Part shown: positions 23,405-30,864 of the stretch, piece after piece
How positions within the stretch are numbered: the stretch's first letter is position 1
Layout: each line of letters begins with the position of its first letter
Source of the DNA: JAJXUB01 sp047974805
GTDB taxonomy: Bacteria > Actinomycetota > Actinomycetes > Actinomycetales > Dermatophilaceae
NCBI GenBank assembly: GCA_047974805.1
Contig: JBKECS010000097.1
Span: forward strand, 1 to 52,652
DNA: 52,652 nt
Reading direction: 5' to 3'
Notes under the pieces: generated by a model
What the model was told of the DNA's origin: nothing
What the model saw: the letters and a program-made list of their open reading frames with translations, nothing else
The model's database searches: none
Translations under genes and position numbers: made by a program

Positions 23405-24039
23405 GACAAGCTCCCCACCGGCCGCGCCGGCAGTCGGCCGCTGCCCTCGGTAACTACGGGAGCCGATCCAGGTGCCCGGTGCGCGAGCAACTCCCTTAGC
23501 AGGGCCCGCCCGCGATGGATCCGGGAACGGACCGTGCCCAACTTGACGCTCAAGGTGGCCGCGATCTCCTCGTAGGTCAGGCCCTCGATGTCGCACAGCA
23601 CCACTGCGGCCCGAAAGTCTGGCGGGAGAGCGTCCAGCGCGCGCTGGATATCGTCCTCGAACAGCGCGTCATGAACCCGTTGTTCCGGGCCCGGCTCCGT
23701 GGTCGCCAGGCGCGCGCTGGCATCTTCGGACAGCGCATCGAACCGGATCCGCTGTTTGCGACGCATCTTGTCCAGGAACACGTTGGTCGTGATCCGGTGC
23801 AGCCAGCCTTCGAAGGTCCCCGGCCGGTAGGTGTGCAAGGAGCGAAATACCCGGACGAACACGTCGTGGGTGAGGTCCTCGGCATCATGGACGTTCCCGG
23901 TGAGGCGATAGGCGAGGCGAAAAACGCGCGCAGAATGCTGCTCGACAATCTCCTCCCACGTCGGAGGCGTCCATGCGACCGCTGATTCGTCGGGCGCGGC
24001 GACCTGTTCGATCTGCCTCACGCGCGTCACACCTTCCAT
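23401..24039 (-). CDS. sigE: ECF RNA polymerase sigma factor SigE
   Basis: 212 residues with sigma region 2 (HSARVFRLAYRLTGNVHDAE, DLTHDVFVRVFRSL, GWLHRITTNVFLDKMRRKQR) and region 4 (LDALPPDFRAAVVLCDIEGL, TYEEIAATLSVKLGTVRSRI, HRGRALLRELL). It directs transcription of envelope-stress genes and is followed in coupled fashion by its anti-sigma factor, htrA and tatB. The ATG at 24039 lacks a good ribosome site; GTG at 24021 with GGAAGG 10 nt upstream is a possible shorter start. The divergent O-methyltransferase gene begins 125 nt away, as beside M. tuberculosis sigE. Confidence 0.93.
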   Translation of the reverse strand: MEGVTRVRQIEQVAAPDESAVAWTPPTWEEIVEQHSARVFRLAYRLTGNVHDAEDLTHDVFVRVFRSLHTYRPGTFEGWLHRITTNVFLDKMRRKQRIRFDALSEDASARLATTEPGPEQRVHDALFEDDIQRALDALPPDFRAAVVLCDIEGLTYEEIAATLSVKLGTVRSRIHRGRALLRELLAHRAPGSAPVVTEGSGRLPARPVGSLS

Positions 24040-24151
24040 TGTTGCGGGCCGCCACAGGGTTGACGAACCGGATGGCCCTATGGTTCCGCAACGTCCTGTG
24101 TGTCCGCTGTGATTCCCGGGGACGATTCCCCAGGTCCAACGAATCGATCGC

Positions 24152-24157
24152 TACTGT
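24152..24157 (+). promoter_or_regulatory. -10 box for leaderless O-methyltransferase
   Basis: TACTGT ends exactly 7 nt before the ATG at 24165. No Shine-Dalgarno sequence is present. The 125-nt gap to sigE also holds the sigE promoter, in which I could not pick out a convincing GGAAC/GTT pair. Confidence 0.5.
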
Positions 24158-24164
24158 GGGTGTC

Positions 24165-24800
24165 ATGAGTGGGCTGAAGCCGGCAAGTTGGTCGTATGCC
24201 GAGGAGTTCGTCCCCGAGGACGAGGTCACTGACGGTGCCCGGCGCCGCGCAGAAGCTCTCGACGTCACCCCGGTCGGCCCGGGCGCCGGGGCGACCTTGC
24301 GCCTCCTCGCCGCGGCCATCGCCGCGCAGGCGGTCATCGAGGTGGGCACCGGCAGCGGCGTCTCGGGGATTTGGTTGCTGGCCGGGATGCACCCTGACGG
24401 GGTGTTGACCACCATCGACAGCGACCCGGAGCGCCAACGTGCCGCTCGCGCCGCCTTTCAGGAGGCCGGCATCCCCAGCCAGCGGACCCGGATCATCTCC
24501 GGCCGGGCCGCCGAGGTCCTGCCCCGAATGAGCGACGCTGCCTACGACCTCGTGCTCATCGATGCCGACAAGACGGCGTATCCGGAGTATGCCGAGCACG
24601 CCATCCGCTTGCTTCGACCTGGAGGACTGCTCGTCCTGGACAACATGCTGTGGCATGACCGGGTCGCGGATCCAGCCGTACGTGATGCGGAAACCGTCGT
24701 CCTACGCAATCTGGGCAAGGACTTGCGGGCCGATGAACGACTGGTTCCAGCGCTCCTGCCGGTCAGCGACGGCCTCTTCGTTGCCGTCCGCCGCCAGTGA
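24165..24800 (+). CDS. SAM-dependent O-methyltransferase (class I, COMT-like)
   Basis: 211 residues with the AdoMet motif VIEVGTGSGVSGIWLLAG, the acidic loop TTIDSDPERQRAARAAFQEA, YDLVLIDADKTAYPEYAEHA with likely metal-binding Asp residues, and LLVLDNMLWHDRVADP. This is the metal-dependent family that includes caffeoyl-CoA and catechol O-methyltransferases and the conserved Rv1220c next to sigE in M. tuberculosis. The natural substrate is unknown. ATG 24165 is supported by a -10 box at leaderless spacing; an upstream in-frame start would overlap sigE. Confidence 0.88.
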   Translation: MSGLKPASWSYAEEFVPEDEVTDGARRRAEALDVTPVGPGAGATLRLLAAAIAAQAVIEVGTGSGVSGIWLLAGMHPDGVLTTIDSDPERQRAARAAFQEAGIPSQRTRIISGRAAEVLPRMSDAAYDLVLIDADKTAYPEYAEHAIRLLRPGGLLVLDNMLWHDRVADPAVRDAETVVLRNLGKDLRADERLVPALLPVSDGLFVAVRRQ

Positions 24801-24909
24801 CATAGCGTGGTGAACGAGATCGCCGGGGGTCGATGACGGTGGCCAGGTACCGCTTCCCATCGGCGGGATAATGATCCCCTCCACCAAACGGTGACTATCA
24901 GCGGATCGA

Positions 24910-25266
24910 TCACACGGTGCCGGGGCCAGGACCGCGGCGGAACTGTGCCGGTCCTTCGGCGATCGCAACAACCTCGTAGCGTTCGATCACAGCCGGCCCG
25001 CTGCCGATGATTGTCGATCCCGGAGACTTGGCTGCGCCGACGGTGAACTCTTCCTCGAACTCGTCGCGTTCCTTGGCCGAGTCGAAAACGTAGACTCCCT
25101 CGAACCACTCCCCTTCGCGCATCCGCCACACCTTGAAGGCCAGGCCCTCGAGGAACATGAACTTCGCGATCGAGGTGCCAACCACGTAGTCGCGTAGCTT
25201 TTGCGCGCACGACTCGTCGGCATCAGCGAGCGACCACCGCACCGTGAGCCCGTAGCCAGCGTCCAT
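24910..25266 (-). CDS. Small conserved protein, possibly a dimeric alpha+beta barrel
   Basis: 118 residues. LTVRWSLADADESCAQKLRD, MFLEGLAFKVWRMREGEWFE and GVYVFDSAKERDEFEEEFTV suggest the alternating strand-helix layout of YdhR/monooxygenase-like ferredoxin-fold proteins, but this is only a structural guess and no active-site motif is seen. ATG 25266 has GGGAAGG 6 nt upstream, a good ribosome site. TACGGT upstream on the same strand could be its -10. It faces the O-methyltransferase gene tail to tail with about 110 nt between. Confidence 0.65.
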   Translation of the reverse strand: MDAGYGLTVRWSLADADESCAQKLRDYVVGTSIAKFMFLEGLAFKVWRMREGEWFEGVYVFDSAKERDEFEEEFTVGAAKSPGSTIIGSGPAVIERYEVVAIAEGPAQFRRGPGPGTV

Positions 25267-25425
25267 GTCTGCCCTTCCCTTTCATCGGTTCCCCACACCG
25301 TAGGGGGACCGCGGTGGCACGTGCCCGTCCGTCTCATCCCGACGATCAGGTCCAGGGCCGTCGTTAAGGTCCGATGCCCGATCTACGCCATCCAGCGCCT
25401 CATGCCCGAGCGTCGAGAGCCAACG

Positions 25426-25461
25426 GTGAAGGGCTCCACCGCAACCGGTGGAGCCCTTCAC
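25426..25461 (-). terminator. Perfect 16-bp hairpin after the DUF3117 gene
   Basis: GTGAAGGGCTCCACCG (25426-25441) pairs without mismatch with 25446-25461 around a CAAC loop, starting 22 nt past the DUF3117 stop on the minus strand. No long U-run follows, which is common in high-GC actinobacterial terminators. Being perfectly symmetrical it could act on both strands. Confidence 0.8.
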
Positions 25462-25482
25462 TCGTCATCGACGTAGGTGGCG

Positions 25483-25656
25483 CTATTTCAGCCCGTCACA
25501 GTTGTCAATGGCGTCGCCAAGTGCACGAACCTCGTCCGGAGTCATCTCCACAACGAGTCGACCACCACCCTCCAGTGGCATACGCAGCACGATGCCCCGC
25601 CCCTCCTTGACCACTTCAAGAGGCCCATCGCCCGTGCGAGGCTTCATCGCCGCCAT
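25483..25656 (-). CDS. DUF3117 small conserved actinobacterial protein
   Basis: A 57-residue protein read from the minus strand: MAAMKPRTGDGPLEVVKEGR, then GIVLRMPLEGGGRLVVEMTP, then DEVRALGDAIDNCDGLK. This short sequence is nearly invariant in actinobacteria (Rv1211 in M. tuberculosis) and has no established biochemical function. The ATG at 25656 has AAGGGA about 6 nt upstream, and a perfect hairpin follows the stop. As in mycobacteria it is close to tag. Short length is normal for the family. Confidence 0.92.
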   Translation of the reverse strand: MAAMKPRTGDGPLEVVKEGRGIVLRMPLEGGGRLVVEMTPDEVRALGDAIDNCDGLK

Positions 25657-25779
25657 GTCATTCCCTTCGTCGTCCCCGGACGGGGTGATCTGGTGTGGTC
25701 ATTATCTCTCACCACCTCGTGCCCACGAAATCGCGCCACAATGGGCTCGACCAGCTGACCCCTGCGGTGAGGACGTGGA

Positions 25780-26595
25780 ATGACCTCCGCGAGCACGACC
25801 CCCCATGAGCATCTGCCGGTTGCCCTGGACCGCGTGGGAGCCGTCGCCACCATCCGGCTCAATCGGCCCGAGGCGATGAATGCCCTCGACACGGCGACCA
25901 AGGAGGCGCTGTTGGCAGCGGTTCGCCAGGTCGCCGAGGACTCCTCGATCCGCTGCCTTGTCCTGACCGGCTCGGGGAAGGCCTTTTGCGTTGGCCAGGA
26001 CCTCAAGGAGCACATTGGTCTGCTGCACTCCGGGCGAACCGATCTCGGCGACACCGTGCGGTACCACTACAACCCGATCGCCTTGGCCCTGGCGACCATG
26101 CCCAAGCCCGTCATCGCCGCGCTCAACGGGGTCGCGGCCGGGGCCGGGGCATCCTTTGCCTTCGGCGCCGATGTGCGTATCGCGACCACGGCGGCCGGGA
26201 TCAACCTGGCCTTCGCCCAGATCGGACTCTCGGCCGATTCCGGCGCCACCTGGTGGCTCCCCCGCTTGGTCGGGCCGGCCAAGGCGAAGGAACTCCTGTT
26301 CCATCCGCGCACCATCCCCGCCGATGAATGCCTCCGTTTGGGGCTGGTCACTCAGGTGGTCGCGGAGGAGGATTTCGAGCGCACCGTCGCCGATGCCGCC
26401 GCGGCCCTCGCAGCCGGTCCGACCGCGGCATACGCCGCCATCCGGCAAGCGGTGGCGTTTTCCGTCGGGCATGAACTCGCCGAAGCTCTGGCCAACGAGG
26501 CCGACCACATGGACTGGACCGGCGCCAGTGCGGACCACCGTGTTGCGGTTCAGGCCTTCCTGGATCGGGTTCCGCCGCAGTTCACCGGCCGGTGA
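25780..26595 (+). CDS. Enoyl-CoA hydratase/isomerase, PaaG-like
   Basis: 271-residue crotonase-fold enzyme. The oxyanion-hole segments are GKAFCVGQDLKEHIG and NGVAAGAGASFAFGADVRIA, followed by FAQIGLSADSGATWWLPRLV. The Asp in the LSADSG segment, in place of the second catalytic Glu of classic hydratases, is the pattern of 1,2-epoxyphenylacetyl-CoA isomerase (PaaG) and some 2,3-enoyl isomerases. No other paa genes are in the window, so a role in phenylacetate use is unproven. The ATG at 25780 has AGG about 7 nt upstream. It converges with the mannosyltransferase genes. Confidence 0.85.
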   Translation: MTSASTTPHEHLPVALDRVGAVATIRLNRPEAMNALDTATKEALLAAVRQVAEDSSIRCLVLTGSGKAFCVGQDLKEHIGLLHSGRTDLGDTVRYHYNPIALALATMPKPVIAALNGVAAGAGASFAFGADVRIATTAAGINLAFAQIGLSADSGATWWLPRLVGPAKAKELLFHPRTIPADECLRLGLVTQVVAEEDFERTVADAAAALAAGPTAAYAAIRQAVAFSVGHELAEALANEADHMDWTGASADHRVAVQAFLDRVPPQFTGR

Positions 26596-26622
26596 CGCCG
26601 GCACGCTCCACCGCGACACGCG

Positions 26623-27909
26623 TCACGGCACGCTGGAACCCCATGGGGTGTATACCCACAGCGCACAGGTCCACCAGAGGATGCCCACGCTGAGCACGAT
26701 GAGGGCCACGACGACTCGTCTCGGCCAGTGGGTGACGATCCGTGCCCCGTTGGCTGTCCGCAGAGCGACCGAGGCCACGAGCGCGGCGAGCGGAACATCG
26801 ATGAGGGCAAATCGCCACATGCTCGTGATCGGCCGGACCACCGCCATGAGATAGATCGGGTAGGCCATGGCGAACACCCGGACCTCGGTGGACAACCAGG
26901 CCCCGTGTCGTCCCGCCACGAGGGCCACATAGGCCACCACGAGCAGGATGACGGTGATCAACCCGAGCAAGCCGTGCGCGTCCCAGGACCAACGCAACCA
27001 CGCCCGGAACAACCCGTCCGTGGGCCGCTGCCCCCAGGCTGCTTGGATCTGGAGAAAGGCCGTCGGTATGCCAGTGCGCCACCCGACATACAGTGGCCAC
27101 AGCACCGCGGAGACCGCGGTGGTCAGCGCGAGGACCCCCGTGGACAGTCGTCGACCGGCCAGCACCGGACGGCCCGCCACACGGTCGGCCCGGATGTCGA
27201 TCAGCACCTGAACGAGGACGACGGCCAGCAGTGCCGGCGCCACGGCGCGGGTCAGGCCCAACACCAAGGTGCCGAGTGCGGCCCATACATACCACCGCCG
27301 CTGCATCGCCAACAGGACCAGCGTGAGCAGGACCACCGCCAACGCTTCGGTGTACGGCTGCATCAGCACTCCGGTCGCCGGGTGGAAGCACCACAACACG
27401 GCGGCTGCCAACGCCAGGCGCTCCCGATCGGATTGGCTCACCGTGTCCGGGCCGGAACGAAACACCTGCCACACCAGCACCACGCCCAGGGCGCCGAGGA
27501 CCAGGCTCAGCACGGCGCCGCTGGCCACGAAGGGAAGCCCGAGCATCATGGGCCCACGCACCAGCATCGGAAACAGCGGATAGAACGCCCACGCACTGTA
27601 GGTCAACCATCCGGTGCTCGGGTCGGCTGGGACCGGCACTGGGTAGCCGTGGCGGGCAATGCGCCCGTACCAGGTGCCGTCCCATAGCCCGAAGAGGTCA
27701 CTGACCCCCGGTTGTTCGTGCCCGACTCCAGCCGGGTTTTGCGCCCAGACCGCCGCAATCCACATGACGACGAACACGACCAGTCGCGATCCGGCATACG
27801 CCAGAAGCAGTGCGCGGACGGGATGCTCCAAGGCAAGGTCGACAAGGCGTCGTCGCCAGCCGGCATGCGGGTCCGGCCCTGCCATAGGGGCCGGCGTCAT
27901 GCCGCTCAC
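26623..27909 (-). CDS. Gpi18/PIG-V-like GT-C mannosyltransferase, second copy
   Basis: 428 residues with about ten membrane segments and the N-terminal loop SDLFGLWDGTWYGRIARHGY followed by WAFYPLFPMLVRGP, the pattern of Gpi18-related mannosyltransferases (COG5542) that use polyprenyl-phosphate mannose outside the membrane. The acidic residue in LWDG is the likely catalytic Asp. It overlaps the preceding paralogue by 4 nt (GTGA; GTG 27909; ATG 27900 is an alternative). The acceptor is unknown; PIMs, lipomannan or protein O-mannosylation are possible. A third coupled gene in front is tag. Confidence 0.75.
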   Translation of the reverse strand: MSGMTPAPMAGPDPHAGWRRRLVDLALEHPVRALLLAYAGSRLVVFVVMWIAAVWAQNPAGVGHEQPGVSDLFGLWDGTWYGRIARHGYPVPVPADPSTGWLTYSAWAFYPLFPMLVRGPMMLGLPFVASGAVLSLVLGALGVVLVWQVFRSGPDTVSQSDRERLALAAAVLWCFHPATGVLMQPYTEALAVVLLTLVLLAMQRRWYVWAALGTLVLGLTRAVAPALLAVVLVQVLIDIRADRVAGRPVLAGRRLSTGVLALTTAVSAVLWPLYVGWRTGIPTAFLQIQAAWGQRPTDGLFRAWLRWSWDAHGLLGLITVILLVVAYVALVAGRHGAWLSTEVRVFAMAYPIYLMAVVRPITSMWRFALIDVPLAALVASVALRTANGARIVTHWPRRVVVALIVLSVGILWWTCALWVYTPWGSSVP

Positions 27910-29108
27910 GGCGGGTAGTCCGTCGGTGGGACGAACCGGAGCAGCTGCCAGATCCACACGACCTGGCCGAGCAGGCCGACCCCGGTCCACCACATCGTCC
28001 GTGACATCAGCCAGCCGGACACACGTCCCACCCGGCCCCCGCCAACGAAGATGACAGCCAGGGGAAAGAGCGGGAGCAGATAGCGGAACAGGCTCGTGAA
28101 GGGGTCCAGCACGAGGACCAGATAGGCCGGGTAGGCCAGGCACCACGCCCGCAGTGGTGTGCCTAGGGCCCGCGCCCAGGGTCCAAGAACCAGCAGCAGC
28201 AAGCCCAACGGGACGCCTATGAGCAGCGGCCACGTCAGGCCCTGCGGCAAAGCCCACCGGTCCAGCGTCCATTGGGTGATGGTCAACCACGGCTTGACCG
28301 GCACGATCTCGTGGCCGGCCCGCCACGCACCCATGGTTTGGCTATACGCGTCACCGACCCCCGTGACCAGGCCCGCGATGATCGGCCATTCGATCGCACT
28401 GAGCGCCGTGACGCCGAGCGCCGTCACGGCGCCCCACACCTCACCCGTCCGGAGGGGATCTTGCCCGCGGGCTCGCCACCGAGCCACCAACGCGGTGAGG
28501 AGGACGACGCCCAGAGGGGCGGCGATGGGACGGGTGAGGCCGATGAGCGGCGCCAACCCCGCGGCGGCCCACCAGCGCCGGTCCTGCACCGCCAGCAGGT
28601 ACAGCGCCAACAGCAGCACGGCGAAGGACTCGGTGTAGGCGATCTGAAACGTCGGCGAGGGCGGCGCAGCCCCCCAGACGATCACCGCGGCCAAGGCGAC
28701 CCCGTCCGCAACTCGACGCGCGAGCAGGATGGCGATGACCCCGGCGGCGGCGACTCCGGCGATCAGTGCCAGAGTCGACCCGACGAGTTGGAAAGAGGCC
28801 CCGCTGAGGGACATGACGACTCGGGCGGTCATCGGGAACAGCGGATAGAAGGCCCACGCGTTCTGGGCGACCTGCCCGTCCTGCGTCAGCGGCAACACCG
28901 CGGGGTACCCGTTCTCGGCAATCTCGCCGTACCACGAGCCGTCCCAGAGGACCGTCATGTCCAGGTAGCCCGGATCAGTCCCGGTCCACATCAAGAACGG
29001 CTCCTGGTCTGCCGATGCTGCCGCGATCATTATGCCGCTGACCAGGCGGGACAGCAGGAACGATGCCATCGCCCACCAGGCCAGGTGCGGTATGCGCAGC
29101 CGGCTCAT
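27906..29108 (-). CDS. Gpi18/PIG-V-like GT-C mannosyltransferase, first copy
   Basis: 400 residues, multi-pass membrane protein. The luminal-type loop reads LDMTVLWDGSWYGEIAENGY and WAFYPLFPMTARVV, nearly the same as in the following gene, so the two are tandem paralogues. A later loop GLTRPIAAPLGVVLLTAL parallels GLTRAVAPALLAVVLVQVL of the second copy. The ATG at 29108 overlaps the tag stop (ATGA). Tandem GT-C copies often act on successive mannose positions; here this is inference. Membrane topology and the Asp-containing first loop agree with the GT-C fold. Confidence 0.75.
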   Translation of the reverse strand: MSRLRIPHLAWWAMASFLLSRLVSGIMIAAASADQEPFLMWTGTDPGYLDMTVLWDGSWYGEIAENGYPAVLPLTQDGQVAQNAWAFYPLFPMTARVVMSLSGASFQLVGSTLALIAGVAAAGVIAILLARRVADGVALAAVIVWGAAPPSPTFQIAYTESFAVLLLALYLLAVQDRRWWAAAGLAPLIGLTRPIAAPLGVVLLTALVARWRARGQDPLRTGEVWGAVTALGVTALSAIEWPIIAGLVTGVGDAYSQTMGAWRAGHEIVPVKPWLTITQWTLDRWALPQGLTWPLLIGVPLGLLLLVLGPWARALGTPLRAWCLAYPAYLVLVLDPFTSLFRYLLPLFPLAVIFVGGGRVGRVSGWLMSRTMWWTGVGLLGQVVWIWQLLRFVPPTDYPP

Positions 29109-29677
29109 TCGCCGCTCCGGAAGCATCCGCGGCGGTGGTCGTCCACCAATCCGCAGGCCTGCATGGTGGCATACGCCGTGACGGGTCCGACAAAGACAAA
29201 GCCGTGCGCCTTCAGGTCCTTGGCCAGCGCCACCGACTCCGCGGTCCTGTCCGGAATGGGGTCGTCCGGACCGGGCCGGTGGTGACGCGCCGGGGTGTGG
29301 GCGTGGACGAGTTCATCCAGTCCACCAGCGCGGCGCAGCTCCACAACGGCGCCCGCATTATGAATGGCCGCATCGATCCTGGCCCTATTGCGCACGATGG
29401 AGGCATCGGATAGCAGGCGGTCTCGGCCCTCCGGCCCGAACCCCGCCACCGTGTCCGGGTCGAAGTCGGCGAATGCCACGCGAAAGGCCGGACGCTTGCG
29501 CAGAATCGTCAACCAGGACAGCCCCGATTGAAAGGCCTCGAGGGTGATCCGTTCGAACAGCGCGGCTTCGCCATGGGCCGGGCGTCCCCACTCGAGGTCG
29601 TGATAGTCCAGATAGTCGGGGGTCGTGCCCGCCCACGAGCACCGGAGCAGGCCGTCCGCTCCGAGCAGCAGGCTCAC
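29105..29677 (-). CDS. tag: DNA-3-methyladenine glycosylase I
   Basis: 190-residue cytoplasmic repair enzyme that excises 3-methyladenine from alkylated DNA. The zinc ligands C13 and H26 have the same 13-residue spacing as in E. coli Tag, and the second pair is in LVDDHRRGCFR. The base-pocket Glu is E47 in TLEAFQSGLSW. Its stop overlaps the ATG of the first mannosyltransferase gene, an unexpected functional pairing that may only reflect compaction. Start is GTG at 29677; DivIVA-like and LOG genes lie upstream on the same strand 66 nt away. Confidence 0.94.
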   Translation of the reverse strand: MSLLLGADGLLRCSWAGTTPDYLDYHDLEWGRPAHGEAALFERITLEAFQSGLSWLTILRKRPAFRVAFADFDPDTVAGFGPEGRDRLLSDASIVRNRARIDAAIHNAGAVVELRRAGGLDELVHAHTPARHHRPGPDDPIPDRTAESVALAKDLKAHGFVFVGPVTAYATMQACGLVDDHRRGCFRSGE

Positions 29678-29743
29678 CGTGGCGATCCGGGGAGCCGCGC
29701 CGCGACGCCCATGGGTGGGGTTGGCGTCGTGTTCGACTCCACC

Positions 29744-30115
29744 TCAGCCGTCCTCGTCCTTGTCCTCAGCCACGACAAGGGCGGCCCCGACTGCATCATC
29801 CGCGTCAGCCGAGGGCTGCGGCAGGGCGCCGCTGCCGGGGGAACGCAACGCCTCCAGCATGGCCAAGCGGTCCTGCAGCTGGTTCAGGACCGCATCTACC
29901 TGGTCCATTCGGTAGCCGCGCAGGGCGGTGTCGAAGCGGACCTCATCGAGCCGAGCAGCCAGAGGTTCGCTCAGCGGCACGTCGTTCGGCAGACCAGTGT
30001 CGGGGGCGGTGTGCACCGGCGTCGACATGGGGTCATAACGCAACCGGCCGGTGATCAGGGCGGCGAACACAGCGATCAGTCCGGTCGCCACCGTGCCCAA
30101 CACCGCCCAAATCAT
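29744..30115 (-). CDS. Small DivIVA-domain membrane protein
   Basis: 123 residues: one N-terminal membrane helix (VLGTVATGLIAVFAALITGR), a linker, the DivIVA-like segment VRFDTALRGYRMDQVDAVLN with the GYR-x-x-x-VD signature, a short coiled coil and an acidic tail ending DKDEDG. Such proteins may sense or mark curved membrane at poles and septa, but this short anchored form is uncharacterised. Its ATG at 30115 overlaps the LOG stop (ATGA). M. tuberculosis has a similar protein (Rv1209) next to tagA. Confidence 0.82.
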   Translation of the reverse strand: MIWAVLGTVATGLIAVFAALITGRLRYDPMSTPVHTAPDTGLPNDVPLSEPLAARLDEVRFDTALRGYRMDQVDAVLNQLQDRLAMLEALRSPGSGALPQPSADADDAVGAALVVAEDKDEDG

Positions 30116-30852
30116 GACTCCCCCTGTACACGACGGATGATCTCCACCGCCTCGTCCACATCATCGGTAAGGCTGAGCAAGGACAGATCGCCCGCTGAGA
30201 TGACGCCCGCGGGAAGGCAGGTCTCGCGGAGCCAACTCACCAGCCCGCTCCAATATGACACCCCGAGCAGAACGATCGGGAACCCGGTCACCTTTCCGGT
30301 TTGCACCAGCGTCACCGCCTCGAAGAGCTCATCGAAGGTGCCGAATCCGCCGGGAAGGACAACGAAGCCCTCGGCATACTTGACGAACATGGTCTTGCGG
30401 GCGAAGAAGTAGCGGAAGTTCACGCCCAGGTCGACGTAGTCGTTCAGACCTGATTCGAAGGGCAACTCGATGCCGAGGCCGACGCTCGTGCCACCCGCCT
30501 GCCAGGCGCCCAGGTTGGCTGCCTCCATCGCCCCGGGGCCGCCTCCGGTGATGACCGCATACCCGGCGTGCGCCAAGGCTTGCCCGACCTCGACACCTTG
30601 GGCGTATGCCGGCGCGTCCCGAGGCGTCCGGGCAGACCCGAACACCGACACGGCCGGCCCGAGTTCGGCCAAGGCGCCGAAACCCTCGACGAATTCGGCT
30701 TGAATTCTCATGACACGCCAGGGGTCGGCGTGGAGCCAATCGGTGGAGCCCCGAGAGTCCAGCAGGCGCTGGTCGGTTGTCGTCGTCGGCACCTGGCGAC
30801 GCCGCATGACGACCGGACCTTTGTAGTACTCCTCGCGGGGCTTGTCGGTCAC
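30112..30852 (-). CDS. LOG-family cytokinin riboside-5'-monophosphate phosphoribohydrolase-like
   Basis: 246 residues, Rossmann-like fold (TIGR00730). Seen: VSVFGSARTPRDAPAYAQGV, the glycine loop AVITGGGPGAMEAANLGA and the diagnostic PGGFGTFDELFEAVTL. LOG enzymes cleave nucleoside 5'-monophosphates to base and ribose phosphate; Rv1205 of M. tuberculosis makes cytokinin. The unusual first 60 residues (EYYKGPVVMRRRQVPTTTTD and LHADPWRVMRIQAEFVEGFG) are conserved in actinobacterial members. GTG 30852 lies 9 nt after dapE and has TAGGCT at leaderless spacing. It overlaps the DivIVA-like gene. Confidence 0.9.
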   Translation of the reverse strand: MTDKPREEYYKGPVVMRRRQVPTTTTDQRLLDSRGSTDWLHADPWRVMRIQAEFVEGFGALAELGPAVSVFGSARTPRDAPAYAQGVEVGQALAHAGYAVITGGGPGAMEAANLGAWQAGGTSVGLGIELPFESGLNDYVDLGVNFRYFFARKTMFVKYAEGFVVLPGGFGTFDELFEAVTLVQTGKVTGFPIVLLGVSYWSGLVSWLRETCLPAGVISAGDLSLLSLTDDVDEAVEIIRRVQGES

Positions 30853-30858
30853 GCGTTC

Positions 30859-30864
30859 AGCCTA
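30859..30864 (-). promoter_or_regulatory. Candidate -10 for LOG containing the dapE stop codon
   Basis: On the minus strand TAGGCT begins with the TAG stop of dapE and ends 6 nt before the GTG of the LOG gene. It fits leaderless spacing, but the stop codon contributes half of the match, so it could be coincidence. Confidence 0.3.

Noticed and set aside
25267..25425. Small plus-strand gene starting near 25375 behind TAAGGT
   Set aside because: The predicted peptide is His/Arg/Ala-rich, runs through the terminator hairpin and antisense to the DUF3117 gene, and has no ribosome site.
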